64,000 bases of DNA from Pseudoscleropodium purum (taxonomy: Eukaryota; Streptophyta; Bryopsida; Hypnales; Brachytheciaceae), in assembly GCA_963969395.1 (NCBI GenBank), contig OZ017802.1:21793410-21857409 (forward strand), read 5' to 3'. Shown here piece by piece: positions 37,501 through 48,200 of this stretch. Each line of letters begins with the position of its first letter. Position 1 is the stretch's first letter. The position numbers were made by a program, and so were the translations under genes. The notes under the pieces are model-generated. The model was not told the DNA's origin. It ran no database searches and was given only the letters and a program-made list of their open reading frames with translations.

Positions 37501-39360
37501 CATCCTTGGTATCTGTTATATGTTAAAGTGAAGTATCTATAAAGTATCTTTTTAAATTCTGATTTTCTATAATGTTATATACTAGCTTCAAAATGTTTTT
37601 TAGTTCATTTTTTCAAAAGGTAGGTAGAAGTTACAACTACTTTGATTCATATCTTTCATATCATCATTGATTTAATTGTAAATTGGAGGAGGGAATGCTT
37701 TAGAATTGTGTCTACCTTGAGTTACTCACCATTGATGTATTCGAAACTCTAATGTGTATCTATTTGTTAAATAAATAATAAATAAAAGAATTTGTGAAGG
37801 TTTGAATTAAGCCGAAGGGGTTTGAAGAGGATTCTTCAAAGTGAATATTTATTTATTAATATATATCTATTTGTTAAAAGATGTTTTCAAAGTGAAGAAT
37901 AATTTAATCGGCATTTTGTAGTAGTATTTAATGTTGATATTTGCCAATTAAAATGAATGAATATGATGATTGAATGAATACTATCTTGGTCCATCTTGTA
38001 TATGCTAAAGTTCAATGAATTATATAAAATAATGGCACATTATCACCTCATATTTAGAAACAATGAATAATATTGTTTAATACTTTTAACACAATTGTAT
38101 CTAAAATTATTCTTGTTATAATAAAAAAATTGATCAATAGTTGTTCAACTTATCATAATTGAAACTAGTAATTTTTTATTTGCATATGAATAAACTATAA
38201 AACTACTTCGAAACATATCTACAAATGTAAATGAATGGAATTTAGTCAAATTTCTATTGGCATGACAAACCACTTCTTAATATAAAGCTCAAAAGACTTT
38301 GTAAGCTTGTCAAGTGCCTTGAAAGAACTTCAAAATTCATGAAAGTGTTTCATATTTGAATATGTGTTCATTAGCCATTGATAAAAAAATTAGTGACAAA
38401 AAAAAAGTTTGGAAACTCAAAATATTGATTCATTTTCACATTGTAATATCCAAATGACAAATCATTAATTTTCACCAAGCTTTGTAAACATGAGACTCCA
38501 ATGTAAAGGATAGGAGTTCCCTCTTTCTCTATAGTAGTGGCAAAACTTCATCCTAGTTATCTCTCAACATTGCGGTATATTTATTCATTGGATTTCAACT
38601 AGCCTTTGATACTCAATGCTCAAATCACTATACCCATATTTATACAAAAGGCAATGAAAACATCAAGATTTATTTATATCTCAAGGATTTAAAATAATCA
38701 TTTTTTAAATCATCAATGTAAGGATAGATATTCCATTCAAGTTGAAAAATTTATTTTTTCTAATGGATTTTTTCCCCTCAATTAGCAATAAAAGCCACGA
38801 CTATGTTTTAATTGTAAAGGGTGAATATTTAAGAAGTAAAAGTTATTCTAATTTTTCAAACATATTATTTTTTGAAATTCAATATGATTAATATAACTTT
38901 TACAAATGTAAGATTTATAGTCACTTGCCACATCAAATGCCACAATTGGATTAGGATAATTAATAATTCTTTCACTTGGTACAAACAATTAAATTGAGGA
39001 GAAAACTTGAACTTCTTCAGTTTCATAATTTTCCTCTTGTGAATGTATCTCACTGGAAAAAATCAACTAAGAGATCAGTGGAGGGCATTGATGGATGAGA
39101 ACATGGAAATGTTGATCAATGATGTATAGAAAATTGTTGAAAAATGGCACAAAGTCAAACATTGGTTGATTGGTAATGAAAATATAATGGTTGACATAAA
39201 AATATGGTCTACGGATGACACAAGATATAATAGTTGATGATTGACATAAAGAAACTAGTTGATAAATGAAATATATAAAATAATCATTGACAATTGAATA
39301 CTCCAAAATAAATGATTGATGCCAATGATCCAAAATAAAATAATTAAAGCATCTACATCC
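34546..39360. other. Long AT-rich gene-poor stretch
   Basis: No exon-like sequence was recognised. There is an (AT)n run at 36223-36244, flanked by two copies of a roughly 40-bp sequence containing CAGTATTTAGTACATATTTG (one imperfect). Confidence 0.4.
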
Positions 39361-40789
39361 TAGTGCACTTGATGTAGTTCTAACGTCTCCAAGTGTGCCC
39401 TCAACAATTTTTGTGCCCCACTATTACCTGGGCAACGGTCACAAACACTATAGGCTCTGCAAAATGAAGCTCAATCATTCAAGAGTTGAGAGCCTTCTCA
39501 ATTTGCACATGAGCATAGATGGTTGATTGTGGATTTACATGGTTGGGTTGTTGTGCATCATTTTTTATGCACTATGGTGTGGATACAATCTTAACTCTTG
39601 AGTGTTCTACAAGCCGAAATCTGTCCCTCTAGAATTTTATATAGAACAAAATGATTTTAGACCTTGATTGTACTATTCCCAAAAAGTACAGGGGTGAGGT
39701 TACAATAGAGTGACATTAAGGAATGGTTTTGGGGCAAATCCTTGTTATATAGAAGGAGTAGGGATTGGCGCTTGAACATAGACTACTATGAAATGCGAAT
39801 TTTGAGGATTTGCGGTGTCAGTCGTTCCTCTACATTGAGGTGGTATCTTTGTGCCTTTTCCAATAAATTTTTCACAAATTCAAGGCAATATGATAAATTG
39901 TGCAATTGTTAGAAAAGCTAAATGCTTTGTAAGGCATCAAGTGCATATTGACCTTACTTGCTTTTAAAGAATGAGCTTCAAAGTCCACTTTGTTAGAAGA
40001 TTTTTGGAGGCTCCGAAAGCCTATTTTGGGCTTGTTCCCTGTAGCTATTCCCCGCAACGGAGGAAATGGCCCGCTATCAAAAAAAAATTTAAAAAAAATT
40101 TAAATTTTTTTCAAATGCCAAAAAAATTGGGGGCAATGATGTGGCAAGGTCTCAACCACGTCATTCCATTGTGCCAAACTTGTTCTATGTGTTCACAGGC
40201 TGCGATAACTTGTAGTCTTTTGGAGGTCCCAAAAATCTTCTAATGCCTTCGGCATTAGTGAAGTAGCAAAGTGCAGATCTCCCCTAAACTGCATTGCCTA
40301 CCATTTTCCACACATCATTGACCATAATAATCTCCTCATCAATACAAACAACCCTTGCCAAATTTTCACTACACCTCCAGACCCTACCCCTCTCCGAATT
40401 TCAATGGTGAAATTCCATAGATCCCTTTTTTTGCACTCACTATGACAATTTTTCTTAGATAGTGGTCCAACTTGGTCGGTTTTGGGGCATCACAACCTCA
40501 ATGCTCAGGGATTAATTAACAACCAAAATGAGCAAGTGGACAAGGTGGAAGGGACAAAATTAAAAGTTTTGTCAAGAATTATTCACGTGCTTGAACGTAA
40601 CCTAATATTTGACTAGACTGAAGTGGTTTGCATAGAGAAATAGCCAACCTCATTCTCTTTATAGAAATCAAGTCCCACTCTTTCCTAACTCTCTTTAATT
40701 CTAGCTAGGATTAGCAAGCCTATTCTCCAGTTTCCATCAACCCAATTTACTATTATTATCTAAAATTGTCTTCAACTTGACTCCTTATC
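39361..40789. other. Slightly GC-richer intergenic block with a small inverted repeat
   Basis: No gene identified. It contains the inverted-repeat pair described separately at 39993-40243. Confidence 0.35.
39993..40243. mobile_element. Possible MITE with about 27-bp terminal inverted repeats
   Basis: The left end reads TTAGAAGATTTTTGGAGGCT and the complement of the right end reads TTAGAAGATTTTTGGGACCT. The right end overlaps a tiny perfect stem-loop, CTAATGCC-TTC-GGCATTAG (about 40239-40257). The family is unknown and a target duplication is not clear. Confidence 0.45.
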
Positions 40790-41020
40790 TTGCCTCGTCC
40801 CAGACTCCCTTGATTTTTGACTTGTTTCCATGTTTCCAATCATGATCTCTCACTCTATATTTATATTTATGCAAGTTTGCCACATGCCACTCAATTCCAA
40901 ATGTTTGTCTCCCTACCTTGCCTCTTCCAAGATTTTCTTGATTTTTGCCTAGTTCCCATGTTTCCAATCATGGTCTCTCACTATATTTATGTCAGTTTGC
41001 CATATGCCACTTAGTCCCCA
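40790..41020. repeat. Two-copy tandem repeat, unit about 128 bp
   Basis: Unit 1 at about 40790-40917 and unit 2 at about 40918-41020 share TTGCCTC-TCC, CATGTTTCCAATCATG, TCTCTCACT and AGTTTGCCA-ATGCCACT. The second copy is shorter. Confidence 0.75.
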
Positions 41021-41035
41021 ACGTTACTAGAGACG

Positions 41036-41196
41036 TAAGGTAACTCTGCCTATGACAGTCCAAATGGGAGCCAGCCCATCACAGGCATAAAATTTCTAGT
41101 GATGCACATTTCAAGAACTAGAATGTACACGGTTAGTACAATTTTGCCTCTGATGGGCTGGCTCCCATTTGGACTGTCATAGGCAGAGTTACCTTA
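41036..41196. mobile_element. Hairpin MITE with near-perfect 57-bp arms
   Basis: The left arm starts TAAGGTAACTCTGCCTATGA and the complement of the right arm starts identically. The two agree without mismatch for about 46 bp, then with a few changes to about 57 bp, around a loop of about 45 bp. The flanking TA on both sides would suit a Tc1/mariner-type target duplication. The high arm identity means it is recent or conserved, and its size also allows a small-RNA precursor. Confidence 0.7.
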
Positions 41197-41499
41197 TATA
41201 CTTTAAGCTGACATTACTTGGGGAGACGTTACATATTCCCCATCAAGCTTTTGGGCATACTCAGGACAGTGGGCCCTGGGCCTAGTTTGCTGCCTGACTC
41301 CCTCCCGGCCTCACGGTAGAGGAGCGCACATTTTTTGGTTTTCAAAAACTAGATGTCAATTCTCCGGTTTGGATTCTTGGAGATGTAAATCACGAGCGGC
41401 AAGACAATTATTACAAGGTGGGTGATCTGAATCCATCACAAGGGACATTACAGTATTTTAGATAAATATAGATTGCCACAAGGCTTTTGTTTGAATTAA

Positions 41500-42272
41500 C
41501 CCCTAGTTGCCCAAATTGCATTTTTTTGGCAACATAGCAATTTTTGGTAGCTCACTACAAATGGAATTTTTAATTTTTTTGGTTGAAATTTTCACACAAC
41601 ATGTGCCCAAGGAGTAGTTTTGAGGCCCAACAACTTTTATTTTTCCATTTGGATTAATGAGTCAAAAGTTATGAGGATTCTTAGTTTGAGGGTAGTTATG
41701 GAATCTCTACTCTAAAAGAAACTTTGAAGTCTTTGATTTAGCTCAATATTTTATATTTTTGAAAAAAAATAAAAAACATTGGATGTCGAGTGTTTATTGC
41801 AACATTACAACCATTGGGATTGGCATTTTTTAATTCTATATCTAAATTCTTAACAATTTAGTGTTTTGAATCATTTTCTAATTCTTTCTACTTACTATTT
41901 TTTTTATATGTTGTACAATTCCAAATGATCTGGAAATTTTCAAGCATGTAGTGAACTTACTTTGAAGAATGAATCCAAAGAGTTGCAACCATTTTGGACA
42001 TTTTTTCATAAAGATGTGACCTTGTGAAGTGAAGCTGCTTGAATTTTTTGCAGGGACAAAATAAGAATATTTGTCAATTCAAACGCTATTATCTTGCAAT
42101 CCACACGGTGAAAATTTCTGAAATTTTCTCCACAACCTCTCAAACTAGTTCACTACAAGATCCTACGGTTACATTTTTCCAAAAATATTTTTTTTCTAAA
42201 ATTTGGTACTTGTATTAGAAATGACAGTTTTGGAGTGGTTTTGGTGAAAACTTAATCTTGGTCCTTTAGGGG
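41500..42272 (+). mobile_element. TTAA-flanked TIR element, copy E2
   Basis: The left terminus reads TTAA-CCCCTAGTTGCCC and the complement of the right terminus reads TTAA-CCCCTAAAGGACC. TTAA is at 41496-41499 and 42273-42276. The right flank matches 31419 onward, where only one TTAA exists. It lies just inside the left arm of the inverted-repeat structure. Its interior is colinear with 808-1724. Confidence 0.6.
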
Positions 42273-42691
42273 TTAATAACTTTTGCATATAGTATCCAAA
42301 TGCCACGTTCTCTTGTGTGCTGGAACCTCCTTTCATTTGCCAACAAGAACATATGAAAATCTGACTGGCCGTTTTGGGAGTACCTACTTTAATACTAGGA
42401 AAGGTATAGATTTCCGCATCTGGGCGCCCACCTTGAATAGTGTCTATGTCATGAATTTCTGCAAATGAAATTGTAAATGAATTTGACATTTGTATGATTT
42501 TTTTTTATGTTTGTACGAATGCAGCCAGGGACATATATCTGGCATGGACACTACGGATCCCAGAGAAGTGCAGGTCTGTACGCCTTGCTTCTAATTGACC
42601 CAAGAGATGATGCTTTTGTCCCAATTTACAACGGCGAGTTCGCCATCACTCTGAACGACTGGTGGCCCGCGGACAATCAAACCCACCACTT

Positions 42692-42807
42692 AGTTTGTGT
42701 CAGTCTTTGTGGGTCCTTGTTGTGCCCGCCAGGCCACTTGTGCCTGGCGGTTGTTGTTCCCCTCCTTCGCAATGAAATTCCGTTTCATTGTTTAAAAAAA
42801 ACAAAAC
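42692..42807 (+). mobile_element. Short retroposon (SINE or LINE 3' end) with poly-A and target duplication
   Basis: The 116-bp insert ends in an A-rich tail (AAAAAAAACAAAAC) and is flanked by AACCCACCACTT (42680-42691) and AACCCACTACTT (42808-42819), a 12-bp duplication with one mismatch. Removing the insert and one flank deletes 128 bp and restores the ascorbate oxidase frame (HHLDSSQNWT). Its body holds a small inverted pair (GCCAGGC / GCCTGGC). A 5'-truncated LINE or a SINE would both fit. Confidence 0.75.
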
Positions 42808-43233
42808 AACCCACTACTTGGACTCCTCCCAAAACTGGACATAGGTCAACAACCCGCAGTCGTTCCTCATCAAAGGAGATTCGTCAGTCTCATGTCAACC
42901 CCCATATCTCTGTCCCTCGGCTGAGCTTGACTGCACCACCAACAAGCTCAACACAACCATCAGCGGCGCAGGAAAACTCATTTGGAATGTGCTTCCCAGC
43001 AAGACGTACCTCGTGCAAACGGTGAGTGCAACCTCGATGGCGTTTCTTAACTTCGGACACGTGATGACGGTCCTGAAAGCCGATGGGCATTTAGTGCAAC
43101 CCTTCAACACCACCAGTATCGACATCCTCTCGGGACAAACGTACACTTTCAATCTCACAACCATGGCGGAGTATCTGCAACAGAGAGTGTATCACGTGGG
43201 TGTCAGTGCACGAGATTGAATCCAGGATTTTAA

Positions 43234-43732
43234 GAGCATCCCCACCTGTCCTGAATAATGGATGACTTGCAAACAGAGGCTGCTGAAATCGCCCCACCCG
43301 TCCTGGAAAACGGATGACTAGGTAACAGGTTGGCTTGTAAATCACGCGATGACTGGCAAAAGAGTGTAGTTTTGCCAGCCAGAAGGAGGCCTACTCGCGG
43401 TTTGCATATAACAAGATGCGACAAAATGATTAAAACTTGCTGCGGCACTTGTCGCAAGTAGACAAATTCGATAGCAAATTTCTGATTAAAATGAACTTCC
43501 TGCGGCACTTCTTCTACGTGATTGCACTTCATTTGACGTTGGAGCCCCAATTCCGGCACTTGTTGATTCTAGATCTCCATGTATTGCACTCCCGTGATTC
43601 TTGATGTCCATGTTGGCTTGCTGAAGAGTCAACTAGTGAAGTGCAGCACACCACTTGGCTTGCACACTGGATGGCCAGGCAACTATGCCAGCCAAATCCA
43701 GCCTGCAAAATGCCAGCCAAGTGGGGATGCTT
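43234..43732. mobile_element. PIF/Harbinger-like MITE with TAA target duplication
   Basis: The left terminus reads GAGCATCCCCACCTG and the complement of the right terminus reads AAGCATCCCCACTTGG, close to the plant GAGCATCTCCAA-type TIR. TAA flanks it at 43231-43233 and 43733-43735. Removing 502 bp brings the last ascorbate oxidase piece into the frame of the preceding one. An internal CCCCAC-CGTCCTG repeat occurs near the left end. Confidence 0.65.
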
Positions 43733-43893
43733 TAAGAAAGAGAAGGGTGAGGATCCCGGACTTGCTGTGTTGAGCTATAACTTGCCGTATGAGAATAAAG
43801 TGGTCAAAATGTCACCGACAAATTACCCAATCTTATGGGAGAGTTAGCCTGACATTCAACTAGGAGGAAGACCATTTTGTCTTGGATAGGCCA

Positions 43894-43927
43894 GATGAAG
43901 AGATTCTACTACAGTAGAATCTCTTCA
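43894..43927. repeat. Perfect 16-bp inverted repeat
   Basis: ATGAAGAGATTCTACT and its exact complement are separated by two bases. It lies between the pseudogene and the right arm. It could be a cruciform or the centre of an old hairpin element. Confidence 0.8.
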
Positions 43928-44106
43928 TGTCATCCTGTTGAGTGAGTATTGTTGCACCATCTCCTATTGACAAAATTTGACCAAAATTTTGATCAGATAT
44001 CAATAGGAAAATCTTGACTCTCAAAGCGTGTTGTGAACTTTGACATGTTTGTTGAAACTCCTTCCACTTCAACAAGTCTAGAGCTTTGTGGAGATCATTT
44101 AACTTA

Positions 44107-44584
44107 GGCAAAAGCCTTGGGGCAATCTATATCTATTTAAAATACTATAATGTCCCTTGTGAAGGATTTAGATCACCCACCTTGTAATAATTGTCTTGCC
44201 GCTCCTAATTTAAATTTCCAAGAATTCAAACCCGAGAATACAGATCTGGTTTCTGAAAACCGAAAAATGTGCGCTCCTCCACCGGGAGGCCTCAAGAAAC
44301 TGCGCCCACAAATGTGGAGCTCCGATCTGGTCTGCTGATGAAAAAACCGCAAACACTTGCGACGATCTGAGCTACGGGCGGGAGATGTTTCGTGACGGGA
44401 GGAGTGGGAAGACAGGACGCCAGGCTGTGGTGGGCCGGCACGATGGTGGTGGGTCGAGAAAATGGGGCCGGGCGGGGAGGATGGGTGGTGGGCCGGAAGG
44501 GAGCAGAGCAGGGCAGCTCGGGCAGAGAGCCAGGCCCAGGGCCCACTGCCACGAGTACCCCCCAAAAGCTGTACTTAACGTCTC
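44107..44584 (-). repeat. Right arm of the long inverted repeat, abutting the Rieske oxygenase gene
   Basis: Inverted copy of 41223-41495, with an additional very GC-rich block (about 44300-44530) not present in the left arm. It ends about 700 bp before the likely start codon of the Rieske oxygenase gene, so it probably forms part of that gene's promoter or leader. Confidence 0.65.
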
Positions 44585-45281
44585 GCTTCCCTTGCCCTGT
44601 CTGTGCTTCGTGTGTGTGGCGCATGTTGCGAAGAAGTCACAGTCGAAGACTTCAGTAGCTCCCTCGGACTCTGGGTACTCAATTTGGTCAGCTTCTGGCG
44701 AACGACAACTATTTCCTCTCGTAGATTAGGCAAGTTACTACTGGGTTCCTTTGGATTTGCTTGGTGTTTGGAATTGGAGGCCGTGTCCTCTGCTTCGCAT
44801 TCGTGGTTTGAAAGGGATTGAAGCTCGATTGAAGCCCTATTGGAGACGGACCATTCGTTGTAGTTTTACTTTGAAACACGATGAGTTGTATGATACGTGC
44901 TTAGCTTCATGATGTTGTATTGTGGATATGGCAGAGGGATGCGAATTCGGCTGAAATCGCATTGTCTTTTTGATTAGAAACAGAACGAGGTAGGCGATCA
45001 GTGTACGGCTTCGACGTCGGTGTCTTGTTGGTGTAGTTTATAAATTAGGATTTTGGAGAGATTGGCTGGTCGCTAGTTGCGTTTTAATTTAGGATTGAGA
45101 GTTCTTGTTTGCTTGAGTGGGAAGGTTGGGAAGGTCTCGTTGTGCTTAGTGAATCGTGTTGTTTTTGTCGTGGGGGATGATAAATAGAGCTGTCTTGGTG
45201 TTAATGGTTTCAAATTTCGACCGGAAGTCCCACGAATCTAAGCGCCTGTGTTCGTTATATTTGTGTGACAGGTTGGAAATC
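44585..45281 (+). promoter_or_regulatory. Probable promoter and 5' leader of the Rieske oxygenase gene
   Basis: Composition changes here to the genic type of the downstream exons. Frames are short and several could be leader peptides or a leader intron (possible acceptor CCTCTCGTAG near 44725). No clear TATA box was found. The transcription start cannot be placed from sequence alone. Confidence 0.35.
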
Positions 45282-48200
45282 ATGAGCGCCTTCGGGCTCC
45301 GTTTTCATGTGTGTTCAGTTGGAGGTGGAATTGTGCTCGACACGCACGTATCGCCTCGTAACGTTGAAAAATATGAGTACGGTTTGTCGAATGTGACGAG
45401 TTTGCGAGGACTGGGATTAGCACGTAGAAAAAGAACTAGGCACACCGAAATAAGGTGAGTTTCTGAGCCTTGGTTTTTCCGGGTTGTCAACCTTGTGAAT
45501 GTTTTAAGTGCGCTCTGTGTTCAGTCGCAGGCGAAGCCTTATTGACACCTTTTGTTTCTGGTGTGGTTGACGAAGACAGCATCCACTTTCAGCAAGGAGA
45601 GTTCTTGCTTCAGCTGCGCCTGCTGAACAGTCTGTTGAAGGCAGTGCTGCGAGCTTTGACAGTAATGGTACCGGGTCGCAGCAGGCTACACTAAAGAAGC
45701 CGGATTTACCAGAGAAGCAACGAGCAAGCGAAAAACAGAAGTTCAATTGGAACGCCCAGTGGTATCCAGTTGCAGTAATAAAAGATCTTGATGAAAATGC
45801 CCCCACCCCGGCTACCATTATAGGTCGACCTTTAGCACTATGGTGGGACAAGTCAAGTAGCAAATGGCAGGTTTATGCCGATCAGTGTCCTCATCGATTA
45901 GCACCCCTTTCGGAGGGTAGCATTAGTGAAGATGGACATTTGAGATGTACCTACCATGGCTGGACTTTCAAGGGTGATTCTGGCGAGTGTACACACATTC
46001 CTCAGGCTCCGAAAGATGACACACGGGTCAGTAATTTTGCCTCAATTTTTACAAAGTTTGAACAAACTGTACATAGGGAAATCCTCGCTGTTGCAGTTTC
46101 TTACTTTCTTAGTCAGGGAAGGCTACGAGGGCAAGTCCTGTAGCTTTAGTCAATAGACTAGCGAGCGAAGTGCTGTCTGCTTGGATCAAGAGCAACAGTG
46201 TGAAGCATTTGGTGTACCGTGTAGCCTTGCAGGCAATAGTTGGCCTTCATGTTTGATAGGCTTCATCAATCCACTGACGACTTTAGTTCTAAGCATGTAG
46301 TTAAGTCTATTTCAATAGGATATGTGCGAGTCATATTAAGTCTGCGAAGTTTGTTACATGCAGGCTCATACAAACAAAAGGGCCTGCGCATCAGTCTATC
46401 CGAGCATGGTACAGCAAGGTATCCTCTGGTTCTGGCCGGATCATTCACAAGGCCCAATCAACATGGAAGCCGCTGCCAATCCTCCTCCAGTCTTCTCAGA
46501 GTTCGATGACCCAACTTTCAATTTCGACATAACATCACGAGACGTAGAATACGGGTTAGCTTCTGGAATCACGCTTCGATTTTTCTTTTTTTAACAATGA
46601 CTGACGTATAAATGAATATTAGTTAACCAAAATATCCATTATGGCTCTGTCACTCACGACGAAAATTATGTGCCCTCATAGATACGAAACGTTGGTTGAG
46701 AATTTGGTGGACCCAGCACACATCCAGTTTGCTCACCACAAAATTCAGGTTAGTATCCTTCATATCCTTGCATTTCGGTGAGCAGGGACAACGTTGATCC
46801 ATTGACAAAACAGCTGAGTGGGTTGTACATGGATCTTTGAATCTAAGAGTCTCATGTTTTTTTAAATTTTTTAAATTTTAGGCTTACTCACATTTTCTTA
46901 CTCCTTAATTTGATTTATGATGCACACTTATGAGAGGTCTAAGTCTGTATTTCTCGTTTATTTGAAATAGAGGTTGTTTTCTTAATTATCGATTATGGAT
47001 TGCCTGATGAATTGCAGGGAAATCGAAAAAATGCTAAACCGTTGAATTATAAAATTACAACAGAAGTCACTCCTGCAGGCTTCAAAGGGGGGGACGAAGT
47101 TAGCAAAACGGCCTTCTATGCACCTTGCTGTTTCAGGCTGGCTTACACTATACCTAGCAAGGGTTTTGTTCCTGTAAGTAATGCTGGTGTGTATTTCACT
47201 ACAAGATGTGCGTTGAAATTATGGTTGGTGAAATTTTGCCTTTGCTTGACAAATGTTGACACTTGGTTTGGTGGTTTGAAATAATTCTAATGAGATAATT
47301 GGACAAAGTTCTTTGGCTAAATTATTATGAGATTATTACTCGGACATTTTCGAATCTGTGTGAGTTATGGTGAAACTGCTCATGGTACATTTCGAGAAGG
47401 GACAAAATATGCTAATGCTACTTCGTTGGTTGATCCGTAGTTTGCTTGTCTTCTCGCACAAATTTCGAATTTCTGTTTGCAATTTTTGTTTCACGTTGAG
47501 ATTTTATCAGCACAGCCTGAGCTTTTCCTGGAGTAATGTCATAGGGAACGGCTGTGAAGCTCAATGATAAAGACGATACGAAGGAGAAAATTTCTAAAGA
47601 GGAGCCTCCAAGGAAGATATCGCTTATCGTCTTATGCATCCCTATTTCCCCGGGTCGCAGTCGGTTAATTTGGTCATTTCCTCTCAACTTTGCTGGTTTC
47701 TTCTTTAAAATTACACCACTATGGGTACGACACATTACCGACAACTTGGTTCTTGATTCTGACATGTATTTACTCCATCTCATGGTAAGTCCTGATCCTA
47801 GTACTAATCGATACAGATCTTGTGCAGTTCTATTTGAACCGAGAATGATCCAGTGTTCCTATCTATGCTTTGAGTGACATTGAGCCACCAGTATATTGAC
47901 AGCCACCACTACTTGCTCTGTGTATTTTCAAAGCGTGGCTCTGTAGTTTCAATAAGTACTGTTGGTATAGTCTTTGGATCCTAATTGCATATTCAAATTA
48001 GGGAGAACATCACTCAGGTCTTGTTCAATGGCAAGTTATTCAAGATTTGTTGACTTTTTCAGAACTGGTTCAACCACAGGAAAGGAGGTTGGCTCATGAA
48101 GGTTCGAGTAATTGGAAAGAGCGATTCTATTTAGCTACAACGGCAGATGCTTACGTCCGCGGCTTCCGAAAATGGTTAAATGACTTCGCAGGCGGGGCTC

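Larger units (their letters stand above)
42525..43847 (+). pseudogene. L-ascorbate oxidase-like multicopper oxidase fragment, doubly interrupted
   Basis: After an acceptor-like GAATGCAG the frame reads PGTYIWHGHYGSQRSAGLYA, the type-3 copper H-x-H region of ascorbate oxidases, then an NDWW motif. It resumes at about 42820 with NNPQSFLIKGD and continues through GKLIWNVLPSKTYLV, LNF-GHVMTVLKADGHLVQPF and SGQTYTFNLTT to VGVSARD. A last piece (43736-43847) reads DPGLAVLSYNLPYE and ends in TAG. This covers the end of cupredoxin domain 1 and most of domain 2; domain 3 with the C-terminal copper motif is missing. In-frame stops lie at 42842-42844 (where homologues usually have W) and 43217-43219. 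A retroposon (128-bp shift) and a MITE (502-bp shift) explain both frame changes exactly. It has no start and is clearly dead. Confidence 0.75.
41223..44584. mobile_element. Pack-MULE-like element with long inverted repeats carrying an ascorbate oxidase fragment
   Basis: The outermost 41223-41495 is repeated in inverted orientation at 44107-44584. Matching blocks in order from the outside are GAGACGTTA, AGCTTTTGGG, CAGTGGGCCCTGGGCCT, GAGGAGCGCACATTTTT, GGCAAGACAATTATTACAAG, AGGTGGGTGATCT, CACAAGGGACATTA and AAGGCTTTTG. The right arm is longer because the left arm lacks a GC-rich internal block of about 200-250 bp. Long arms, a GAGA-type start and a captured host-gene fragment are typical of Pack-MULEs, but a 9-bp target duplication is not evident (TTACTTGGG on the left, GCTTCCCTT on the right). 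A plain inverted duplication of a promoter region is the alternative. Confidence 0.5.

Noticed and set aside
41214..44593. 9-bp target duplication for the Pack-MULE-like element
   Set aside because: TTACTTGGG and GCTTCCCTT do not match, so the element type stays tentative.
44173..44729. Overlapping open frames of 88-130 codons on both strands
   Set aside because: GC-rich inverted-repeat arm and gene leader; frames overlap on both strands and show no domain.
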